NCBI GenBank assembly: GCA_902776365.1
Contig: CACYPU010000009.1
Location: forward strand, 1 to 64,000
Source of the DNA: an uncultured Bacteroidota bacterium
GTDB taxonomy: Bacteria > Bacteroidota > Bacteroidia > Bacteroidales > P3
Direction of reading: 5' to 3'
DNA: 64,000 nt
Below, piece by piece: positions 59,149 to 64,000 of this stretch. The notes under the pieces were generated by a model. The model saw nothing but the letters and a program-made list of their open reading frames with translations, had not been told where the DNA came from and ran no database searches. Every line of letters begins with the position of its first letter. Positions within the stretch are counted from its first letter, which is position 1. The position numbers and the translations under genes are program-made.

Positions 59149-59167
59149 ATCGCTCTGTCATCAAATC

Positions 59168-61933
59168 TTATTTGATGATGAGTTTCTCAATCTTGCTGAA
59201 GGTGTTGTTGGTGACACGCACGAAGTAAGCGCCGGCGGGGAAGTTGCTGACGTTGACCATGTGCTCGCTTTCAGCGTTGAAGTTGGCATTGTAAACCACG
59301 CGGCCGCTCATGTCGAGGATGCTGCAGTTGACCATGCCCTCAACACCATCGAGGTTCACCTTCACGCTGGAGGTGGCGGGGTTGGGGGAGACACCCAGCT
59401 TCACAGCACCGGCAACGGGATCGATACCAGAGAAGGGAGCCCAGTGGCTGAACACGGTGAAGACATACTCCTGGTCGGCCTGGAAGTCGTTCTTGTACAT
59501 GTAGTAGGCGTTACGCTGGAGAAGCAACTCCTGAGGAGTGGGGTTCTCGGGATCCTCGTAGACGGAAGCGTCGTCGATCTGAAGGATACCTTCACCGGTC
59601 TCGGCATCGTAGACGGGGAGTTCGACACCATTGAGGAGCACGCGGTCGATGATGGAGTGGTCTCCCATGGGCTCGAAGACGATGAGCTGCTGGGAACCAA
59701 CAGTCACCTCGATTTCTTCCTCGCAGAGGTCGCCAGCACGGCAGGTCACGCTGACACCATGGTCAACATTGTCACCCTGGCCAGTAACATTGTCACTGCA
59801 GTCAGCGCTCATGACAGCGGTCTGGACGGGACGGGCGGGTCCGACGATGGGGCGAATCATAGGATAGTTGTCGATATTCCAGGCAGTGATGCTCTTGTTT
59901 TGGACGGGGTCGTAAACGTAAACCTCCAGATAGGTTCCGGGATAGTAGTTGTAGCGATAGTCATTGACACCGGCAGCAGCGTTGGCATACTGGGCGATGG
60001 TGTCGTTGACGCCGGTACCATAGCGGAAGGGAACGTTGACGGCAGCACCGGTGTCGTTGATGAACTTGAAGGTGTTCTGGGTGGCGGCCAGGGCGAACTG
60101 GGCGTCGTCAGCCAGACGATAGCCGAAACGATAGGAAGTGTTGGGCTCGAGAGCGGGCTGGTCGGCAAAGGTGATGTTGATAGCCTTGTAGCCCTGGTTG
60201 GGCAGGATGTAACCACCCTCGGTGTAGAGCTGGTCGTTGATGTCATTGGCGGAAACCTCGAAGAGCTGGCCATCGATACCGCAGGGGAGGTTCTCGAAAT
60301 AGAGGTTACCGGTCTCGGCATCGTAGTAGTCAACGTAGGTGATGGGGGAGATAACGGTGGAGACCATGTCGCTGGCGTTACGGTCGGTAGCGGTAATCAG
60401 CTCGAGGCCACGGAAGACCCAGCCTTCGGGGATATCGTTACCCGTGATGAAACGCACGTGGGCGGCATAACCGGCATCGTTGACGTGACCACCGTACTGG
60501 GGATTGCTACCTTGGTCGGTAACAAGGCCACCATCGGTGAAAGCCACCTGGAAGGAGGAACCAGCGGGAATGACGCCATTGTCGTGACCCCAGCGATAGC
60601 CGCCCTCACGGGTGGAACCAGCACCGAAGGTCATGTTCTCGGTAACATAGTAGAGAACAGTGTCGTAGGTGCGCGAGAGGTTGCCACCGGCGACATTGAT
60701 GGTGTAGAAGTTTTTACCAGTAGTGGTGGCGGGGAGACCACGACCCTGCTGACCGGCGTTGAGGTGATCCTGGCCGTAGCTGGTGTTGGTGCCGTCATAA
60801 GGCCAGCTCTGGTGACCAGAGGTAACATCTTGGTCTTCGACAAAGAAACCGCGCTCGTTGATGAGCACAGGATAGCTGGTGAAAATGTCACCCTGGGGAA
60901 CGGTGATAGCGGGGCCCTGGAACGCCTGGGCGAGGTCGTCGCGATCGTCACCGGCATAGACGGTGGCGCGGGTGTTGGTGATGTCGGTGATGCTGAGGTT
61001 CTGAGCATTCACACCCCAAGTCATGGGGATTTCCATGCCCTGAGGAAGCATGCCATAGAAACCGTCGATGTCAGTGCGGCTGTTGAGAGCCCAGTACTGG
61101 TCGAGGGTGAGAGCCATCACGGCCACATTGTCGATAGCCCACCAATAACCGTAAGCTGTACGAACATTGTCCAGGAAAGCATAAGCACGGATACGGAGTT
61201 CGACATTGCTCTCGGTGTTGAGGTCGTGGGGCATGACATAGCGAGCCTTGGTGGCACCCCAGCTGTTGACCTCGCAGTCAATGCCGGTGACGTTGATTTC
61301 GCGGGTAAACCACTGACCGTTCTTCTTATAGTCGATGAAGCAATGGTCATAGTATTTAATGTAGCTCTGGGTGATCGACACCTCAATCATCTTGGCGTCG
61401 GCGCTACGAGCAACGGGAGGCAGCGTGAAATAGGTGTTGAAGACACCCGAGGAGGCCTCGTTGTAGGAGAGGCACATGAAACCGTCGTCGGCGGGGTCGA
61501 GAGGGCTGTTCTCGGGATCCATGTCACCAGCGATGTAGCTGGCAGCGCTGCCGCTCCACATGGCGGCGAGGTTCGTCTGAGCGGTGGCGACTCTGCTCTG
61601 GAAATCGCTAATGCTGGAGTAGCGGATCCATTTGTTGGCGTCGCCGGCAACAGTGTGGCTGTTGTTGCCACCCACGAGCGTGTCGTTGATGTGATCGCTG
61701 GAGGCTACAACGCCAATGGTGTAGTCGGAGGCATTGTTAAAATGGGCGACATAGAGGGTGTCGTGTCCATTGGCCTTGCCGAAGATGGAAGCTTTGTAGT
61801 CCACCGGAGCCATCTTGGCCTCGGGGGCTTTCTGCCTGTTCGCATTCACCATGTCGTGGCTAATGCGATTGGTTTGTGCAAAGGCGACGGAGGCGCACAA
61901 TGCAAAACCCATAACCATTAATACTTTTTTCAT
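59168..61933 (-). CDS. Large exported protein with T9SS type A sorting domain
   Basis: A 921-residue protein with signal peptide MKKVLMVMGFALCASVAFAQ (cleaved after about 20). The N-terminal half contains jelly-roll-like segments (SVAFAQTNRISHD, VDYKASIFGKANGHDTLYVA, FIDYKKNGQWFTREINVTG); the middle is beta-rich with YYDAETGNLYFENLP and SFQVAFTDGG. The C-terminus is a type A domain: GVSPNPATSSVKVNLDG, CSILDMSGRVVYN, GAYFVRVTNN and KIEKLIIK. I do not recognise a catalytic domain. Strong promoter at 62044; likely surface-anchored. Confidence 0.87.
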   Translation of the reverse strand: MKKVLMVMGFALCASVAFAQTNRISHDMVNANRQKAPEAKMAPVDYKASIFGKANGHDTLYVAHFNNASDYTIGVVASSDHINDTLVGGNNSHTVAGDANKWIRYSSISDFQSRVATAQTNLAAMWSGSAASYIAGDMDPENSPLDPADDGFMCLSYNEASSGVFNTYFTLPPVARSADAKMIEVSITQSYIKYYDHCFIDYKKNGQWFTREINVTGIDCEVNSWGATKARYVMPHDLNTESNVELRIRAYAFLDNVRTAYGYWWAIDNVAVMALTLDQYWALNSRTDIDGFYGMLPQGMEIPMTWGVNAQNLSITDITNTRATVYAGDDRDDLAQAFQGPAITVPQGDIFTSYPVLINERGFFVEDQDVTSGHQSWPYDGTNTSYGQDHLNAGQQGRGLPATTTGKNFYTINVAGGNLSRTYDTVLYYVTENMTFGAGSTREGGYRWGHDNGVIPAGSSFQVAFTDGGLVTDQGSNPQYGGHVNDAGYAAHVRFITGNDIPEGWVFRGLELITATDRNASDMVSTVISPITYVDYYDAETGNLYFENLPCGIDGQLFEVSANDINDQLYTEGGYILPNQGYKAINITFADQPALEPNTSYRFGYRLADDAQFALAATQNTFKFINDTGAAVNVPFRYGTGVNDTIAQYANAAAGVNDYRYNYYPGTYLEVYVYDPVQNKSITAWNIDNYPMIRPIVGPARPVQTAVMSADCSDNVTGQGDNVDHGVSVTCRAGDLCEEEIEVTVGSQQLIVFEPMGDHSIIDRVLLNGVELPVYDAETGEGILQIDDASVYEDPENPTPQELLLQRNAYYMYKNDFQADQEYVFTVFSHWAPFSGIDPVAGAVKLGVSPNPATSSVKVNLDGVEGMVNCSILDMSGRVVYNANFNAESEHMVNVSNFPAGAYFVRVTNNTFSKIEKLIIK

Positions 61934-62043
61934 TTTGTTTGTTGTTTGATGTTAATATTATGTTTTCTAAAATAAATTCAATTATTTCATTGTCAAAAAC
62001 ATGCACCACAAAGGGGCATTATTCACCATTACCTTTTACGATG

Positions 62044-62073
62044 CAAATATAAGCATTTTTTTTTACACAGCAA
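62044..62073 (-). promoter_or_regulatory. Promoter of the minus-strand T9SS gene
   Basis: Minus-strand TTG (62073-62071), 19 bp, TATATTTG (62051-62044): full consensus. The leader is about 105 nt. Confidence 0.75.
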
Positions 62074-62142
62074 CATTTTTTTGTTTTTTTATGATTTCCC
62101 CAGCCACATTTCCTCCCCTCCAACCCCTTTTCAACTTAATCA

Positions 62143-62233
62143 TTTGTCCGATAGTTGTACGTTATTTGTACGATACTTGTCCGATGATTTATCGGACAAG
62201 TATCGTACAAATAACGTACAACGAACGTACAAC
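62143..62233. repeat. 32-bp perfect inverted repeat made of 11-bp units
   Basis: Arms 62154-62185 and 62191-62222 match perfectly over 32 bp around GATTT. Each arm is itself built of 11-bp direct units (TTGTCCGATAG, TTGTACGTTAT, TTGTACGATAC, TTGTCCGATGA), with further units outside the arms (CGAACGTACAA). There is no T tract, so it is not an ordinary terminator. Confidence 0.9.
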
Positions 62234-62336
62234 GGATTCATCTGACGACAACTATGGGAGGAGGGACAAAAAAAGGTTGAGGGCACAATAAAAGGTGCCG
62301 TCCGGCGTTGTAGAAAGATATCAGGAACCAACAAAC

Positions 62337-63986
62337 ATGGAACAGGGAGTGACGAAAAGAATCCTATTCATTATAATAATAGCCTGCCTGGCGGGCTGCG
62401 GGAGCCGCAAGGCCGCCGCGCCGGAAGGCACGGGGCGCTACGAGCGTCCGCCGCTGCGCGAGGTGAACGAGGAGCAGCTGAAAGCCGACGGGATGCTCAT
62501 CGACGCCTTGGCGCTGCAGGAGAGCGGGCGGCAGAACGAGGCTATGGAGGCCTACGTCCGCATCACGCAGGCCTACCCCACATGCGCGGCGGCGTGGTAC
62601 GAGATGGGGCGCCACCTGATGGCGCGGCGCTGGAGCGACAGCGCGGAGCACTGCCTCGCACGCGCCGTGAAGCTGCAGCCCGAGAATGTGTGGTACCTCA
62701 AGGCCTTGGCGCAGAACGAGGAGGTGAGCGGCAACAGCAAGGCGCTGACGGAGACCTGGGAGCGCATCGTGAAGGTGCAACCCACCGTACTGGAGAACTA
62801 CTACAACCTGTCGAACGCCTACATCACGGCGAACAACCTGCCGAAGGCTGTGGAGGTGCTCGACCGCGTGGAGAAGATGATAGGCGTGAGTGAGGATGTG
62901 TCGCTGCAAAAGCAGAAGCTGTGGAACGCCGCCGGCAAGCCCGACAAGGCGCTGCGCGAGGTGGAGAAGCTGGCCGACGCCTATCCCGGCGAGACGCGCT
63001 ACTGCGCCCTCCTGGCCGAGAGCTACATGAAGCAGAAGCGCTACGACAAAGCCAAAATCTACTACGACCGCATCGTCAGCCAGCACCCCGAGAACGCCGA
63101 GGCGCACGTCATGCTGGCTGAATACTACCGTGCCCGGCGGCAGCCCCGCGAGATGGGGCAGGAGCTGGAGAAAGCTTTCGCCAGCCCCGAGATGAGCAGC
63201 TCGGTGAAGCTCAAGCTGCTGGGGTCGTTCTACACCGAAGAGGAATTCTACGGCTCGCAGCGCGAGACGGCCTTTCACCTGATGGACCTGGCTATGGAGG
63301 GCTGCGAGGACAGCGCCGAGTTCGCCGCCTTCTACGGCCACGTGCTAATGCAGCAGGAGAAGTATGCCGAAGCGGCGCACCAGTTCGCTCTGGCGTTGCG
63401 GAACGACAGCAGCGACTACGACCTGTGGGAAGCCGAGATTATCTGCCTCACGGAGGTGCCCGGCGCCGACGAGCGGCTGGCGGACTATGCCGTCAGAGCT
63501 TCGCGTCTGTTCCCCACCCACACGCTGCCGCACTACGTGCTGGCCCTGACGGCCTACCGGCAGCAGCGCTACGACGATGCCCTGAAGCACCTGGACAACG
63601 CCATGAAGTGGGGCTTCACCAAAGGCTACCTGGAGCAGCAATGCTACGCCCTGGAGGGCGAATGCCTTTACCGCGCAGGCTACTACGAGCGCTGCTGGGC
63701 CTCGATGGAGAAGCGGCTGGCGAAGTTCCCCGACGATATGGAGGCGCTGAACAACTACGCCTACTACCTCGCCGAGCAGGGACAGAACCTCGAGAAGGCC
63801 GAGCAGATGAGCCGTCGCACCATTCAGGAGGAGCCCAACAACGCCAACAGTTTGGACACCTACGCTTGGATTCTGCACATGATGGGGCGCGACCGCGAAG
63901 CGCTGCCCTACATGGAGAAGGCCGTGAAACTCAACCCCGGGAGCGAGACGCTGCAGAAGCATCTCAAGGAGATTAAGGGGGAGTGA
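62337..63986 (+). CDS. TPR-repeat lipoprotein
   Basis: A 549-residue protein; I chose the ATG giving MEQGVTKRILFIIIIACLAG because it yields a proper lipoprotein signal (lipobox LAGC, cysteine about 21). The rest is a chain of about 12 tetratricopeptide repeats, for example ALQESGRQNEAMEAYVRITQ, CAAAWYEMGRHLMARRWSDS, ENVWYLKALAQNEEVSGNSK, EALNNYAYYLAEQGQNLEKA and TYAWILHMMGRDREALPYME. Likely a scaffold anchored in the envelope; partners unknown. Very GC-rich. The window ends 14 bp after its stop. Confidence 0.88.
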   Translation: MEQGVTKRILFIIIIACLAGCGSRKAAAPEGTGRYERPPLREVNEEQLKADGMLIDALALQESGRQNEAMEAYVRITQAYPTCAAAWYEMGRHLMARRWSDSAEHCLARAVKLQPENVWYLKALAQNEEVSGNSKALTETWERIVKVQPTVLENYYNLSNAYITANNLPKAVEVLDRVEKMIGVSEDVSLQKQKLWNAAGKPDKALREVEKLADAYPGETRYCALLAESYMKQKRYDKAKIYYDRIVSQHPENAEAHVMLAEYYRARRQPREMGQELEKAFASPEMSSSVKLKLLGSFYTEEEFYGSQRETAFHLMDLAMEGCEDSAEFAAFYGHVLMQQEKYAEAAHQFALALRNDSSDYDLWEAEIICLTEVPGADERLADYAVRASRLFPTHTLPHYVLALTAYRQQRYDDALKHLDNAMKWGFTKGYLEQQCYALEGECLYRAGYYERCWASMEKRLAKFPDDMEALNNYAYYLAEQGQNLEKAEQMSRRTIQEEPNNANSLDTYAWILHMMGRDREALPYMEKAVKLNPGSETLQKHLKEIKGE

Positions 63987-64000
63987 AAACAGAATATGAT

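Larger units (their letters stand above)
61934..62336. other. Divergent intergenic region with promoter and a giant inverted repeat
   Basis: AT-rich, no coding potential. It holds the minus-strand promoter at 62044-62073 and the inverted repeat at 62154-62222. I see no clear promoter for the plus-strand TPR lipoprotein. Confidence 0.6.

Noticed and set aside
59261-61921. 886-codon plus-strand ORF opposite the minus-strand T9SS gene
   Set aside because: Same antisense artefact; the minus strand has signal peptide, promoter and sorting domain.
62140-62334. 64-codon minus-strand ORF over the giant inverted repeat
   Set aside because: Its C-terminal half simply translates the repeat units; no start context or homology features.

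Overview
This window comes from a Bacteroidota (Bacteroidales-type) chromosome. Evidence: three secreted proteins with type IX secretion (T9SS) C-terminal sorting domains, several promoters of the Bacteroidota form TTG/TTTG-N19-21-TAnnTTTG, DUF4143, DUF2807, DUF4159, DUF6266, S46 peptidase and VirE_N/DUF3987 genes, and a Bacteroidales-style dcw cluster with no murF. Most of the DNA is GC-rich; roughly 32.7-35.1 kb and 39.1-40.6 kb are visibly AT-richer. I see no rRNA, tRNA, CRISPR array or insertion sequence.

Layout. 0-3 kb: AAA/DUF4143 ATPase and a purine permease. 3.1-7.7 kb (minus): mnmA-rsmE-DUF4159-DUF2807-COG0523 GTPase. 7.8-12.1 kb (plus): recJ, a lipoprotein, ettA. 12.2-28.8 kb (minus): the dcw cell wall/division cluster in order mraZ, rsmH, ftsL, ftsI, murE, mraY, a truncated murD-like gene, ftsW, murG, murC, ftsQ, ftsA, ftsZ, then an EamA transporter coupled to ftsZ. 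29.3-32.3 kb: a T9SS type B exported protein. 32.5-41 kb: an accessory block with a methyltransferase/HNH pair followed by two tiny lipoproteins, a DnaA-C-like/VirE/DUF3987 operon, and an unknown gene split by a frameshift. 41.2-50.8 kb (plus): DUF6266, an S46 peptidase, an rpoN-M23 fusion, ribH, fmt, HU, gpsA and an acyltransferase. 50.8-53.2 kb (minus): TPR-like gene, secG, RecD-like helicase. 53.4-59 kb (plus): rpmH, rlmD, a T9SS protein, apbE, yicC. 59.2-61.9 kb (minus): another T9SS protein. 62.3-64 kb: a TPR lipoprotein.

Most unusual points. (1) Imperfect short-period near-tandem repeats of at least ten sequence families occur in gaps and also in frame inside conserved genes (rsmE twice, murC, rsmH, murE, ftsL, the COG0523 GTPase, rpoN) and in two signal peptides. 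(2) One such repeat sits at the junction where rpoN runs without a stop codon into an M23 peptidase gene. (3) The dcw murD is reduced to its C-terminal domain and has lost catalytic motifs. (4) A leader of about 275 nt containing five perfect inverted repeats lies between a strong promoter and the methyltransferase/HNH operon. (5) An unknown gene is split exactly at an A AAA AAA slippery site. (6) A 32-bp perfect inverted repeat built from 11-bp units lies at 62.15-62.22 kb.
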